From contig OX463815.1 in the NCBI GenBank assembly GCA_949825045.1, positions 18,779,231 through 18,843,230 on the forward strand: a stretch of DNA of 64,000 nucleotides. Direction: 5' to 3'. This stretch comes from Argyresthia goedartella. Its lineage: Eukaryota > Arthropoda > Insecta > Lepidoptera > Argyresthiidae. Position numbers and translations under genes: made by a program. The notes under the pieces are model-generated. The model was not told the DNA's origin and did not search any database. It saw nothing but the letters and a program-made list of their open reading frames with translations. This document shows positions 11,301 through 20,640 of the stretch, one piece after another; position 1 is the stretch's first letter, and every line of letters starts with the position of its first letter.

Positions 11301-14300
11301 CACTCGCCCTAATGTTTATGAAACCGATAACCACCCGGGGCGGGCGGTTGATGCACTTCTGACGATTACACTCAATGCAAGCAAACCAGCGAGCAAGAGT
11401 TAGTAATACTTACATATATATTTTTGTGTGCTAATTAAGCCCATTTACTTAGTATCCAACACGACCCTGTTCAAAAACTTAAAAAAAAAACGATTACTTA
11501 ATGCCCTGTAGAGAGCGCCATTTTGAATAAAGTGTGACGTCACATATCCTACAACCAATGGACGATCAAGACGCTTCTAACGATAACTCAATTGTCAAAT
11601 TCTGTTAAGTAATTTAGATGTCTGGTGACACAAATGATCATACATACATACATACACACATCAAAAGCATAAATACATACATACCGGTCAAACACATAAC
11701 CATCCTTTTGGTCGGGTAAAAATAATTGTTTCACAATAACCGCCACAAAGAAACAAGGAAATTAAAATTGAGAAAGTGATTATAAATTCTCTAAATTCTA
11801 TTTTCCCTCAGCTTCCTCAAAGTCCGCAAAACCCTTATATTCCATTTTTAAGGGCCTTCTTTAATAATAAGGAAGAAACTGAGAGTTAATGACCGGTACA
11901 GGCGACGTCACAGTGCAAAGGCTTTGCGAATTCGACACTAGCGAAAGAAAGGAATGTAATGAATAACTGAACATCCCCGTTCAAACTGTCCAATTTCGAC
12001 CACGTGACCTATTTTCGGTTGTTGAGGATGTTAAGGAAGAAACTAAACGAGGCACATGGTACCGCGTACCTTAACTTTTTAAATAAAGGGTGAACCAAAA
12101 TGGGATACTTTCAGCGCAAGCTTTTTTTAAAATCCTACACATGGCGTTCTAGACGACATTTTTTATTGTTTGAATGTCTACCCATATTTATCATTATTTT
12201 ACTTTAGGATCAGTGGTTTCGGAGATAAGGGGCAGTGGTAATTTATGTCTCTTTTTTCTTAAATAATTTTTAACTACGTACTTATTTCAAAATTATAAAA
12301 ATAAAGTAATTTTAATCCCAGTAATAAGCCCTTTCATTTGACACGATTTCGATTTCGATGTCGAGCAATCAACTGGTTTTTTGCCCAAAAGTTCCACTTC
12401 AAATTCAAAATGTATTTGCTCAAGTTCGTATTTGGTCTACAAAAAATAAATAAGTGTACTAAATTTCAACTTATTCGGTGCAGAATTCGGGCGTTTAATA
12501 TACTATACTAGTGGCCCTGTGGGCAGTAGACCTGGCTAACAGGGGGACTGTGAACCAATTTATAGGTAAGTATTTTAGATTCAATCAAAATCAAGTAGTA
12601 AAGTAGCCGCACCAATAACTTTGTAAACTACATTTTGCTATTTAAAATACAATCTATTGACTTTTCACGAAAATAGTTATAATCTATTTCACTCACTCTC
12701 ATGGTCTGTATAGATCCTCTTTACTAATCCGTCTCCTACTTCGAGGAGTCCAAACTTGGTATGTATTGAAAATATTTCTTGGATTTTTAGAAAACAGGCC
12801 GCCGAAACGTAATAATGTACTATATTTTTAGAACCGGCTCATGAAGCCCTTTAATTTGATACCCCACACGATAGGTTTCAGAAAAAAAATCAGAAAAAAA
12901 CTATACAAAAAATAATGACGCCTTAATCCCCTAAGGGGAAAATCGAGAAAAGCTCTCGACAAAAATGTTCTTTTAATTCAAGGAATACGTGTGCCAAGTT
13001 TTTTTGAGGATCTCTTGAAAACTGTGGCTCCTAGACCGGAACTGAGAGACACGTATAGAGATAGTTGAAAGCAAAATCGGCCTCCTATCTTGTCGAAATG
13101 GAGCCCTTCGCTCGCTTCGCTCGCTCGGTCAATTATGTGTAATTGACCGAGCGAGCGAAGCGAAGGATGGACACACGAGTGATCCTATAAATAATGGTTA
13201 CATTTTTAATTTTTAAGGTATATTAATAATTTTATAGCTGACAGTTTACGGCTAATAAACGTGGAGCTTTACATGACACAACAACGAGTTTACATTGTAA
13301 AAAATAATTCAAAAATAATGAAAGATTGGCGGCCGCAGTTCAAAAATTTCTACCAATAACATCCTGTTAATCGCCAAAATTACCGCATTTCGGTTTTATG
13401 ATGAAATAAAACAATCTCAATCTAAAGACTAATTAATAACTGTGTTTTCTATTTAATTCAAATGTTGCGTAAATCTTGGGACAGCCTTTATAACAAGAAT
13501 ATGTATATTATTTACATATGTCACGAGTTTAACGTGGTGAAGCCCAACTTATTCTCCCACAGAGGTCCAATGTAGAGAAGCGGCAAAAAAATACGTTTAC
13601 TAAGTACTCGTATACGTAAATATTTACAGTAATGAAGACATTTGAAATTGATATGACATGCTACCTACGCAGTTTCCTTTTCTTGACAAGTACGTCACTA
13701 TGTCGCCACTTTTCCCCATCAGAATCGGAAGTGCCGATCGTCACATTCAGCGCGTCCACGTACGACTTAAGGACTGACGTGGCCCAGACTGGTGTGGTGG
13801 GCCGGGTTCAGGCGACGTCCGACAACGGCGAGCAACTGACCTACACACTACTCACGGATGACGGTAATCTTTATATTTACGCTCTAGAATTTCCCAAGGG
13901 GGTCTTGGAGAATTCTTGGAACCAGTGAGAATTACAGAAAAAACAATTCACAGCGGTTGGGAGCAGAAACTTATCTTTATAAAAATAGGCAATTAGTACC
14001 CACCTCATTAACAGACCCGTTTCGTTCCAAAGTGTAATTTCGACGTAAAACCCCCAAATTACAGACTTCACGACATGCCTTGTTGTTTATTTATTCCTCC
14101 GTCCGACCCTCAGGCACTATAACCGCCTTGCAGGCAACATCGAGCAAATTACACGTAATCGCACTTCATTGCTGTAACTATATTTTTAGGCGTCGAATAC
14201 AAAAAGGGTACCGACCGAGGTATTTATGTTGTTGTGAAAACGTTTTATTTCAGTGCACCTGCTGGAGCGGCTCTCAATGAATGAGAGTGGAGAGCTGCAG

Positions 14301-17300
14301 TTGTTTGCACCGGCTAACAGTGGCGTGTACAGCTTCAGCGTTGAAGCGAAGACCTTGTACTCTCGAGCCTCAGCCTCCGCGGAGGTGAGTAATCATAATC
14401 TTTGGCCCCTAGGCAGGGGAATGGGTTTGTATAAAAATGAAAAAAAACGACCTTTGAATCTGAAATTTGGCCGACAGGTAGTTTGAAGATCCAGAAAATA
14501 ATTGTAGTCTTCTTTTTCAAAATTTTGGGGACACTAGATGCGGTTAGAGTTTGTATGAAATCCAAATACTAGATACTTGAACTGTAAAGTTGCAAGTCAG
14601 GTGGGTAAGAGGAAACCTCTAACAGGCTAATGAGGAACTTAGCGATAAATTAAAAAAAAACAATGGTCTTATCATACAATAATAAATACAGTGAGAGAAC
14701 GCAGAATAGTGTAACGCAAAGTCCAAACGGTGCCTCATTAGAAGGTTATTCGGGTATACATATATAGTTGTTACGTGGTTTACGGGCTACGGGTTCAAGA
14801 TATTCATTTCTTCATCATGAGCAATGAAAATCCAGTCCTTTAATATAAATGGACAAGACATAAAATACTGTGATAAACCCTTTATCGGTGGCTCTAATAA
14901 ACTGAAGGATTTACGGGCACCTTTGTTATTTGTGTTTTTCCGAGCATGTGAAAAGACTAGATAACTGTGACTACACATATGTGTAGTTAGAGGAGAACAA
15001 TTGAGTACATGCATTGAAAGATAAATCTGTCAAAAACCATCTCTTGAATCTTTGAAAAACAAGTAGGTATAATCAAGTTTAAAATAGTTAAAACTATAAT
15101 TTTTTTTAGTTCACTGTTTACAACCCTACTATACGAGTACCTACCTACTAGGTATAATATGTTTAGGCGTAAACTGACGCATTGACAAGTTAGTTGATAA
15201 AGGCATATATTATTTAATCATAGTATTTAATCGCACATCAAAAATACTGATGTGTACAGAAAAAAGGATCAGCAAAAACACTTTTTATGTTTTAAGTATG
15301 TTTTGTTTTTCTTGCATGTTCAACCTAACACGAAGGATAAAGGGGGCTTCGCTTTGCTCACCCCCTTTACCTTTCACCTAAGCTACCGCAGCATTTTGCC
15401 CTGATATTTGCTGTGCAAATCAGTATTTTTGATGTGCAGTTTAATATTTCCCGTTGATAAATGCCACCAGATAAATACCAGAGAGAAAACTCGAAGAGGT
15501 TCCTAATAAGTTAAATACGATAGAGCACTTGGCAATAGTTACATTTAAGAAGCCACCATAACATTTTAAATTCTTTAGAATTTTTCCTCAAGATGTGGAA
15601 TAATGGTTGTTTTGGGCATACCACGGCATGCGATTCTGCAGTGTCCCATTTGCATACTTTGACGTCCCGTTATAACAGCAGCGATTTACCCAAATGTCGT
15701 TGAAATACGGCACCAATGTGTCATACGCCTCCGCAGGTTCTTATCACTGTTGGCTCTATAAGGTCCGATATTTTATTTTAAAAGTTGAGTAACCTGAGTA
15801 TCGTCTGAAAAAACTATACAACCCTGCAAATTGTAACGAAACATTCTAAAATTCGGTTAATCCTAAGTAGGCTAAGTATTTACACGGCTATGGATGGGTT
15901 GGTTGAACTTTTTAACTGAGCTCGATGGTCGAGAGGTGACATCTGAACGACGGTAACATTAAACTTAATGACCCCTCGAAGTAATATTGAATCAGTTTAA
16001 CAAAAATGTTACGATAAATTACGTCACTGTGTCCGCCGGCAGGTCCTGATGACCGTCGACTCGGTCAGCGTCTGCGGGGTCGATGACCTCGTGGTGCCTC
16101 CGCTTATCGTCATCGACCGTGACGAGGAGTCACCCCACGACGACCTAGTACACCTGGACTCAACTCAACACCCTGGTTGCTATTACACTCTCACCAACCG
16201 CTGGCCAATTGACCAAGACTGGCTTTATGTCAACGAGTCAGGGCTACACACGAGAGCCATCGATAGAGAGTACCCCTCCATAGCTTTCATGACTCTCTCG
16301 CAAGTTCAAGTGGAACTGGTCTTACATTGCGATAACGACCAGATAACCGCATCACGTAGCAAACGCTCCTTGAGCCGCACCCTCGACGACCCCTACGACT
16401 ACGGGAATAACCGGTGGATAATCGCCGACACTGTATTGTACAACTCGAGACGGTCTTTGGTGAATGTTGTAGTTAACGATATAAACGATAACTGGCCGAT
16501 ATTCGTGGGGAAGGAGCTGGAGCCGATTGCTGTCGGCTATCCGGCGACTGAGGTGCTGCAAGCATTGACGCCGCGAGCACTTGTTGAGCTGAAGGTAATT
16601 CAACTTAATCATTGGAAGTCTAGTTCATTAAAATGTCTGTGTTAGTCATATCACAGAATTAACTAGTCGTTCAGCGAAATAAGTATTAATTCAACTTAAA
16701 TCCAATTAAGATTCCAGGTTTCCAATTAAATCAATCTATTGTGGCCTATACAAGACCTAATCAAAATCTTTACTTAGAAGTTAACACAAATCTCAATTAT
16801 TGATTTAAAATAATATATGTGGTTAATTTCTATTTAGACTCGTAGGAACGAGTGTAATATTATCTCAAAATACAGCAGCTGACTAACAAGTTTTTCACTC
16901 TACAAGTGCCTCTACACAAATTTCTGCTATGCCCGTAGGTAATAAAAAACCAAGATAGTTCACAAAGAATCAAGTTTTTAGTTCAAGTAGTTTGGCTGAC
17001 GTCAGTTGGTATATCGGTTAGAGATAGATATAAATATATCTATACCTACCTCTATATAGCAAGCTAGATTCATAGATCCATAATTATGACGATGATGCTA
17101 AACAAGAAATCGACCAACATTCATAGGCGACCGATGAAGATGTCGGCGAGAACTCATCCCTCATGTACTGGAGCTCGTCTCCTCAACTGGCCGTGTCGCC
17201 AACCACTGGCGCGGTGCATGTAAGGGACAACGCGGTGCTGGTGGAGGGCATGACACTAATGGTCCATGCTACGGACAGGGACGGTGAAGGCCTGACTGGG

Positions 17301-19520
17301 GATATTGAGCTGATGGTGAGAGACTTGTTACTACAGTAAACGTGTTAGCAAACGATACGGGCCATAAACGGCCTTATTCTTAGTCCATGAACGGGTTTAT
17401 GATAGTAACTTCTATGACCAGGCCGACGACTCAGTAGCTAAAGTGAATAGTATAGTTGTTATTGTAGATCGAGTCAAATCAATAACAATTATTCGATCAT
17501 GCACTAAATTACAGCAAACCAAGCAAACCCCTAAAGCCGTAACAGTTTGGTTGGAATGTCGCATCACAGAATACACATGTAAATAGTATAATGTAAGGTT
17601 TTTTTATGGTGACGAGACAGTACATAATGCTCCTTAATAATAAAACACATCGGGTGTGCAGACTGTAGGTAATAGCTACCATCTAAGTGCCTATCTAATC
17701 CTAAGTCACTATAATGTTTAGTTCAGTATTACTTACTATTACATATTTTCTTTAGATTCGGCTGCTAGATATGGACCACATAGCCGTTGTAAAAGTGCGC
17801 AACGCTTTCTTAGACGACGAAGCATCGATTCTCGCCTACTTAAGTGACGCTGTTGGTTACGAAGTAAAGGCCCTAAGTTCTGCCGTGATTTCTGATGAAT
17901 ATGATGAAGTCACAGAATTAAATCCTTCGAGTCATAAAAGACAAGCCGTCGAGTCCGGCGGCGCTTCTTTGCAACTTTACGTTTACGGTCTACTGCAAAG
18001 AGTTCCCGTCGAAGTCAATCAGCTTACAAGGTACCTTAATAATAATGAAAAAACCGGTCAAGTGCGAGTCTAAATCGCGCACGAAGGGTTCCGTACCACC
18101 GTTCAATGGAAGCGATGGTGTGGAGTGAATAGTTTGGATTTTACACAGCAAAATATTGTTTACAAAGTTATTGGTTACTTTCACACTCCATGTACGTAAC
18201 CAGGTGCATCCATAAATTTGTATGTGGTATTGAAAGAATTGTTGTATGGGAGCCCCCTTAAATATTTCTTTTATATTGTTTTTTAGTATTTGTTGTTATA
18301 GCGGCAACATAAATACATCATCTGTGAAAATTTCAACTGTCTAACTATCACGGTTCGTGAGATACAGCCTGGTGACAGACGGACGGACGGACAGCGGAGT
18401 CTTAGTAATAGGGTCCCGTTTGGAACCCTTCGGGTACGGAACCCTAAAAACATTTACGGTCTTATACCTAACACACTTGTACTGAATTCGACATGTCGTT
18501 CTCAATATTTGAAGCTTCCCGACGCCTCAACATTTTTACTGGCCATTATCATTTTAAAAAAACAAGTCCTCATTGAAGGTTATGTCTTTTACGATGCTAT
18601 ATAAACGCATACATTACAAGTTATTTTATTTACAGCGATATAAAAGACAACTTAATATCATCGGTGGTTGTGGCAGACAGTACATCGCTGCAAGATTATC
18701 TGGAGAGTCGCGAGATAACTGTCATAGAGGCTGCACGTGACACGGGCTTGTTAGTGGCAACAATAGTGCTCAGCATCCTACTCTTCATTCTAATTGTCTT
18801 CATTGCCTTATGGTTCTTCCTGAAATGGTAAGAGCACCGTTGTCTAAATCGCATACCTACTCTTTTGCTTTGCTAGTAATAGTAGACAATTAGTACCTAC
18901 ATTGCTAGCTTTGTTGTGCATTGCATTTGGTGAGATAGTTTGATAGTGGACCTGGTATTTAAGTTAAAATTCACATTGCTATGAGTAATATTCATCGTGT
19001 TTTGATTTGAGAGTTGGGCTCTTATATTGGGAAATCTCAATTGACAAAATATGTCATTATATATTGTTACAGTATTATCACTATTTGCAGGAAAAAGGGA
19101 AAGAACTACGAAGAGTTCAGCGACCATAACAGTTTGGCATCACGGAATGACTCAGTGACTGTTGCCCCCAAACCAGAGCTAATAAACAGACCTACCATCA
19201 GTATCGAGGAGTTGAAGCGCAGTGAGCGAAGACTCCGGGAAATGCTCGAGGCACCAGTAGAACCCTCCACATCACAAACGGAGCCTCCAGTAGATACCAT
19301 CATAGATGTAGCCTCGCCCCCTATAGTCATACAGTCGAGAGACAAGCTGAAAGCAGCAGATGACTCCGATGACGAAGACGAATTCGGAGAAAGGCAGAGC
19401 AGGGCGAGGAAAAAGTCCGTCGTCAGGTTCAATGAGACTGTCGAAAAGATAATACACTTGGAAGATAGCCCGGAAGATAATGAGAATGACGCTCCTGATT
19501 ATGAAATCGAGAGACTGTAA
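2160..19520 (+). CDS. cadherin-superfamily type I membrane protein, 3' 19 exons (5' end outside window)
   Basis: Exons: 2160-2327, 3427-3561, 4176-4484, 4900-5070, 6330-6467, 6613-6921, 7001-7174, 7251-7382, 7490-7807, 8422-8592, 9115-9243, 9909-10064, 13723-13863, 14254-14384, 16043-16594, 17127-17315, 17756-18030, 18636-18827, 19091-19520. All borders are AG/GT and phases agree throughout, giving about 1406 residues before the TAA. The N-terminal part is an array of roughly 105-residue cadherin-like repeats (typical words: AQWFNL, LEASAPQ, FTENYYMG, VTFSLEGG). The calcium motifs are degenerate there. Canonical motifs appear only near the membrane: AIDRE, VNDINDNWPIF, ATDEDVGEN, ATDRDGE. A membrane-adjacent domain, one TM helix and an acidic tail follow. 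The role is presumably adhesion or surface recognition, from family knowledge. No catenin-binding motif is evident in the tail. I cannot name the orthologue. A further exon relic at 7915-8321 is not counted. Confidence 0.85.
2328..3426. other. cadherin intron, no gene seen
   Basis: 1.1 kb of AT-rich intron. The only structure noted is a short imperfect hairpin at 2523-2552: arms CGCTCGC/GCGAGCG and TGACTT/AAGTCA around a 2-base loop, with a one-base mismatch between the arm segments. Confidence 0.6.
3427..3561 (+). CDS. cadherin exon, half-repeat type A
   Basis: Phase 1-1 exon, AG at 3425-3426 and GT at 3562. It encodes a half-repeat with LRFEQVFYSG and ends NVLFTLSGG. It pairs with type B exons to make one cadherin-like repeat and is homologous to the exons at 6330, 7251 and 9115. 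Confidence 0.85.
4176..4484 (+). CDS. cadherin exon, fused B+A half-repeats
   Basis: 309-bp phase 1-1 exon holding both halves without an intron: DESQYFAITNTGG to VVFSLEGG. Homologous to 6613-6921 and 7490-7807. The middle word LVFEEAYYTGSY is where a classical cadherin would have its calcium-binding DxNDNxP linker. That motif is absent here. Confidence 0.85.
4498..4713 (-). mobile_element. tRNA-headed SINE (family 1)
   Basis: Read on the minus strand, this copy starts with a tRNA-like head (GACAACCTCTGTGATG, with a B-box-like GGTTCGAATA region near 4650) and continues into the family tail with the words TCCAAGTCTTGG and GGCCAGAGGCAATG in reverse. At least five relatives occur in the window. 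It sits 14 bp inside the intron after a cadherin donor site. Confidence 0.75.
4900..5070 (+). CDS. cadherin exon, half-repeat type B
   Basis: 171-bp phase 1-1 exon after GTTTTCCAG, encoding DHAQWFTLQQ to IVISLTD. Same module position as 7001-7174 and 8422-8592. Confidence 0.85.
5793..6120 (+). mobile_element. tRNA-headed SINE (family 2)
   Basis: Head: CCGTGGTCTAGTGGGTTGAG (A-box-like), then GGATCGAATCC (B-box-like). The tail holds GTGTTTCGGATAACATG, GCTGTAGGTGCCGGCTAC, ACTTCTGACAGTCGG and CAACCCG.TCTGAGCCAGCG. The same tail recurs at 23345-23720 and 57638-57795. The copy lies in a cadherin intron on the sense strand. Confidence 0.75.
6330..6467 (+). CDS. cadherin exon, half-repeat type A
   Basis: 138-bp phase 1-1 exon encoding DSTSLVVLRFDQSAHAG to TIFTLSGG. 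The YYTG word of its paralogues has drifted to SAHAG. Confidence 0.8.
6613..6921 (+). CDS. cadherin exon, fused B+A half-repeats
   Basis: 309-bp phase 1-1 exon, DLAEYFEVTNDG to VTFSLEGG. It contains LLELEASAPQ, FTAVLLEIYSDDN and LIFTENYYMGSY. It has the same length as 4176-4484, supporting duplication of a whole exon. Confidence 0.85.
7001..7174 (+). CDS. cadherin exon, half-repeat type B
   Basis: Phase 1-1 exon after TTTCGTTTCAG, encoding ENAQWFNLERNG to IIIALTD. The donor is GTAAGA. Confidence 0.85.
7251..7382 (+). CDS. cadherin exon, half-repeat type A
   Basis: 132-bp phase 1-1 exon encoding SPVLRFEEVFYSG to SFSLRTPSG. The exon-end word SLEGG of its paralogues has changed to SLRTPSG. Confidence 0.8.
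7490..7807 (+). CDS. cadherin exon, fused B+A half-repeats
   Basis: 318-bp phase 1-1 exon encoding DLTTYFSLSLQG to VIFALEGG, with LVFSEVYYTGQF in the middle. Third copy of the fused-exon type. Confidence 0.85.
7915..8321 (+). pseudogene. broken cadherin fused-type exon, MITE inserted
   Basis: Left of the MITE the word ATTGTGTTA matches the paralogous position at about 6709 (IVL). Right of it the reading resumes as LEVSASAPQAVSAITVVVLE, closely matching 6721 onward. Then comes a TGA at 8163-8165. The second half continues in another frame: VTLYSGKYFTPGF to VFFSLEGG, with a GTGAAG donor. So a fourth fused B+A exon has been split by an insertion and a frameshift. Exons on both sides are phase 1-1, so skipping it keeps the protein in frame. 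Its N-terminal third is not recognisable. Confidence 0.7.
7926..8090. mobile_element. MITE with about 65-bp inverted arms (copy 1)
   Basis: Left arm TTAAGGAAAATGCATAGC... and right arm ...GCTATACCTTTCCCATAA are inverted repeats. They include CAATTGCTCCCAAGG / CCTTGGATTGGAAGC and GCCGTATTTGG / CCAAATACGGC. A related element is at 52404-52552. It is inserted in the coding sequence of a cadherin exon. Confidence 0.75.
8422..8592 (+). CDS. cadherin exon, half-repeat type B
   Basis: 171-bp phase 1-1 exon after GTTATTTTCAG, encoding DDAQWFNLIQIG to ILISLLD. The donor is GTGAGT. Confidence 0.85.
9115..9243 (+). CDS. cadherin exon, half-repeat type A
   Basis: 129-bp phase 1-1 exon, SAPALSMFFGNALYTG to IELFGG. 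It is the last recognisable copy of the type A half-repeat in the duplicated array. Confidence 0.8.
9575..9756 (-). mobile_element. tRNA-headed SINE (family 1)
   Basis: Antisense copy: tail words GGCCCCATAGTAGGATA and ATGTAAAGATCCAAGACTTGG, then a B-box-like GGGTTTCGAGCCCGAGG and the head toward 9756. It lies in a cadherin intron. Confidence 0.7.
9909..10064 (+). CDS. cadherin exon, GC-rich half-repeat
   Basis: 156-bp phase 1-1 exon after CATCTCTAG, encoding AYAEVFDASASSGVVVV to ALVLDVIQS, donor GTGGGT. Base composition becomes GC-rich from here on, unlike the upstream duplicated exons. This suggests that the 3' part of the gene is older or less recently duplicated. Confidence 0.75.
10210..10560 (-). 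pseudogene. IS630/Tc1-mariner-type transposase remnant
   Basis: Minus-strand reading gives VRSARTEQNIEFVRL, which resembles the N-terminal HTH part of this family. It is followed closely by DWPPRSPDFTPDDFL, a TGA where the family usually has W, then GYLKGCVFANRVIYLEQL. The latter is the familiar C-terminal DDE block of these transposases. The central catalytic core is missing, so this is an internally deleted, dead copy. Confidence 0.75.
11391..11715. repeat. dispersed repeat, relative at 40093-40372
   Basis: Shared words in the same order: TGTGCTAATTAAGCCCAT / TGTTAATTAGGCCCAT, CAACACG, GTGTGACGTCACATA / GTGTGATATCACATA, CCTACAACCAATGGA / CCTATAACCAACGGA, and CGGTCAAACACAT...CCTCCTTTTGG. 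It includes a short (CATA)n run at 11641-11656. Class unknown. Confidence 0.7.
13113..13162. repeat. perfect 23-bp stem hairpin
   Basis: Arms 13113-13135 and 13140-13162 are exact reverse complements around the loop TGTG. The arms are rich in CGCTCGCTT words. The hairpin lies in a dispersed-repeat area of the intron and is likely part of a foldback element. Confidence 0.85.
13723..13863 (+). CDS. cadherin exon
   Basis: 141-bp phase 1-1 exon, AG at 13721-13722, encoding ESEVPIVTFSASTYDL to TYTLLTDD. This fits the first half of a cadherin repeat (P.VTFS..TYDL, then a Y.L strand). Confidence 0.8.
14254..14384 (+). CDS. cadherin exon, phase change
   Basis: 131-bp exon entering in phase 1 and leaving in phase 0 (GCG GAG|GTGAGT). 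It encodes VHLLERLSMNESGELQL to YSRASASAE. It ends the run of phase 1-1 exons and so marks the edge of the duplicable module array. Confidence 0.8.
14385..16042. other. cadherin intron with one MITE
   Basis: 1.66 kb. It contains the TIR element at 15222-15452. The remainder is AT-rich with no supported exon. Confidence 0.6.
15222..15452 (-). mobile_element. MITE-like element with about 40-bp TIRs (copy A)
   Basis: The ends are AGTATTTAATCGCACATC and its near-reverse GATGTGCAGTTTAATATTTC. The core has a CG-containing purine/pyrimidine block CGAAGGATAAAGGGGGC and the word GCTACCGCAGCATTTTGCC. Full relatives are at 42952-43207 and 58108-58340, with fragments at 44532-44632 and 47487-47543. Confidence 0.8.
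16043..16594 (+). CDS. cadherin exon with canonical calcium motifs and a furin-like site
   Basis: 552-bp phase 0-0 exon (184 codons), GC-rich. It encodes VLMTVDSVSVCGVDD, then IVIDRDEESPHDD, then the LDRE-type motif AIDREYPS, and the linker VNDINDNWPIFVGKE, followed by the start of the next repeat. Between the repeats lies ASRSKRSLSR, a possible furin-type cleavage site (RxKR). In known cadherins the LDRE and DxNDNxP motifs bind calcium. Three cysteines are present. Confidence 0.9.
16595..17126. other. cadherin intron, nothing seen
   Basis: AT-rich 0.5-kb intron with no repeat or exon recognised. Confidence 0.6.
17127..17315 (+). CDS. cadherin exon, last canonical repeat
   Basis: 189-bp phase 0-0 exon encoding ATDEDVGENSSLMYWSS, then TTGAVHVRDN and LMVHATDRDGEGLTGDIELM. 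The ATDxDxGxN and A.D.D motifs match calcium-site residues of classical repeats. Confidence 0.9.
17756..18030 (+). CDS. cadherin exon, membrane-adjacent domain
   Basis: 275-bp exon (phase 0 to 2), IRLLDMDHIAVVKVRNAF to VPVEVNQLTR. Its alternating strand/helix pattern, after the last repeat and before the TM, looks like the membrane-adjacent (SEA-like) domains of some protocadherins. This is an inference from position and pattern. A dibasic HKR lies in its middle. Confidence 0.85.
18052..18449 (+). repeat. dispersed lepidopteran repeat (GGTCAAGTGCGAG...GGAACCCTAAAA)
   Basis: Begins CGGTCAAGTGCGAGTC, passes through GCACGAAGGGTTCCG and CCTGGTGACAGACGGACGG, and ends GGTACGGAACCCTAAAAA. Relatives are at 22825-23197, 43851-44094 and 48184-48556. 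I recognise the type as very common in lepidopteran DNA. Its class is uncertain. Confidence 0.8.
18636..18827 (+). CDS. cadherin exon, transmembrane helix
   Basis: 192-bp exon (phase 2-2) after ATTTACAG. It contains GLLVATIVLSILLFILIV followed by FIALWFFLKW, a single hydrophobic helix ending at a positive stop-transfer flank encoded across the next junction (KKGK). Confidence 0.9.
19091..19520 (+). CDS. cadherin terminal exon, cytoplasmic tail
   Basis: 430-bp last exon after CTATTTGCAG. It encodes a 142-residue acidic tail: KKGKNYEEFSDHNS, a basic/acidic helix region EELKRSERRLREML, the acidic run DDSDDEDEFGE, RARKKSVVRFNETVEKI and the C-terminus NDAPDYEIERL, then TAA. The KKSVVRF word resembles a PP1-docking RVxF-type motif (VVRF), but this is weak. 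No PDZ-type end or catenin site is obvious. Confidence 0.9.
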
Positions 19521-19547
19521 AATTAAGAATAACTTTTTTTACGGCAT

Positions 19548-19553
19548 AATAAA
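19548..19553 (+). terminator. poly(A) signal of the cadherin gene
   Basis: AATAAA lies 28 bp after the stop codon, the first canonical signal downstream. Confidence 0.65.
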
Positions 19554-19559
19554 ATTACA

Positions 19560-20635
19560 ATGGTCTTAATTAAATAACACTCCCGAACGTAATCATCTAA
19601 AATCTACGGGTTTTAAAAGGTTTTCCTTATTTGTATTTCTTGACCTTTAGAAATTGGTGACGATGGCGATGCACTCTTGACGACATAAAGATTATTATCC
19701 GAGATATGAATTTAATAAATATCCAGCCTAAAAATATACCTAAACCTATTTTGAAACACTTGAATACTGTATATATAGCTTGAAGATTCTAAATTGGATC
19801 TCATTATTACAAGTTTAGCAATACCCTTCTGATTAACATAATATCAACCGTTTTAGTTTTATTAGTTGCTAACCTCTTGTTTTCTACTTTTGTTTTGTCG
19901 AGGTTAGGTCCAGTTAACATATATCCGCTTTAGTTTGTTGAGTGAAAAATTAAGCGTGAATATCATGTGTGGTCTTGCTAAGGAGAGACAAGAGGTATCT
20001 AAATATTCTTACTAATCGCCTACATTTGTGTAAACAAGAGAAGAAACAGACTCCGTTGTCCGCTCCGACATCCAGCTGTTACATGCGACATTATGATAAA
20101 ACTCGAATTTACAGTTAATATTTCCTCGGGTAATTTTAACAGCTTTAAATTTGATATTCAAGGCTCGGATTTACGATATCATCGGGGACATGCCCGAGCC
20201 GTCAGTGACCTACAAGTGGGATCCCACTTTAAAACCTAGCTAGATTGTTGAGATTGCTTCTATCAGCTTTTGCATCTGCCTAGTTTTCGTTCATAACTTC
20301 TAAGTTACCCTGCGGAATTTAATATAACATGGCTGTCGGGCTGCCACTCACCACAAGGCTGACTCATGATGATATTACTTATTAGAAGTACCTGACTATA
20401 AATTGGACTCACAATAATATGTCTACAAATCAAAACGGAGATAAAAGCGTTTAATTAAAAGCAGTACACAAATCGACTAAAGAAACGAGGCTATAAAACG
20501 AAAAAGAACTCGCGCCGCACCGAATCCTACGAAAATGTTGCTCCTTATCCGGCCACCCGAAGATATCAAGTACGCCGCCGGCCGGTAATTGACATTAATA
20601 TTCTTGTTATAATTAAATTCTTTAGCCATATATAT
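19560..20635. other. intergenic, nothing recognised
   Basis: AT-rich with no coding frame that looks selected and no clear repeat ends. Confidence 0.5.
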
Positions 20636-20640
20636 GACGT

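Larger units (their letters stand above)
10065..13722. other. 3.7-kb cadherin intron rich in repeats
   Basis: It holds a decayed transposase (10210-10560), a dispersed repeat (11391-11715), an inverted copy of the 1421-1990 type repeat (about 12590-13190) and a strong hairpin (13113-13162). No cadherin exon could be recognised in between. Confidence 0.6.

Noticed and set aside
19106..19432. Minus-strand open frame opposite the cadherin tail exon
   Set aside because: It mirrors the codon bias of the + strand exon and has no splice or domain logic.
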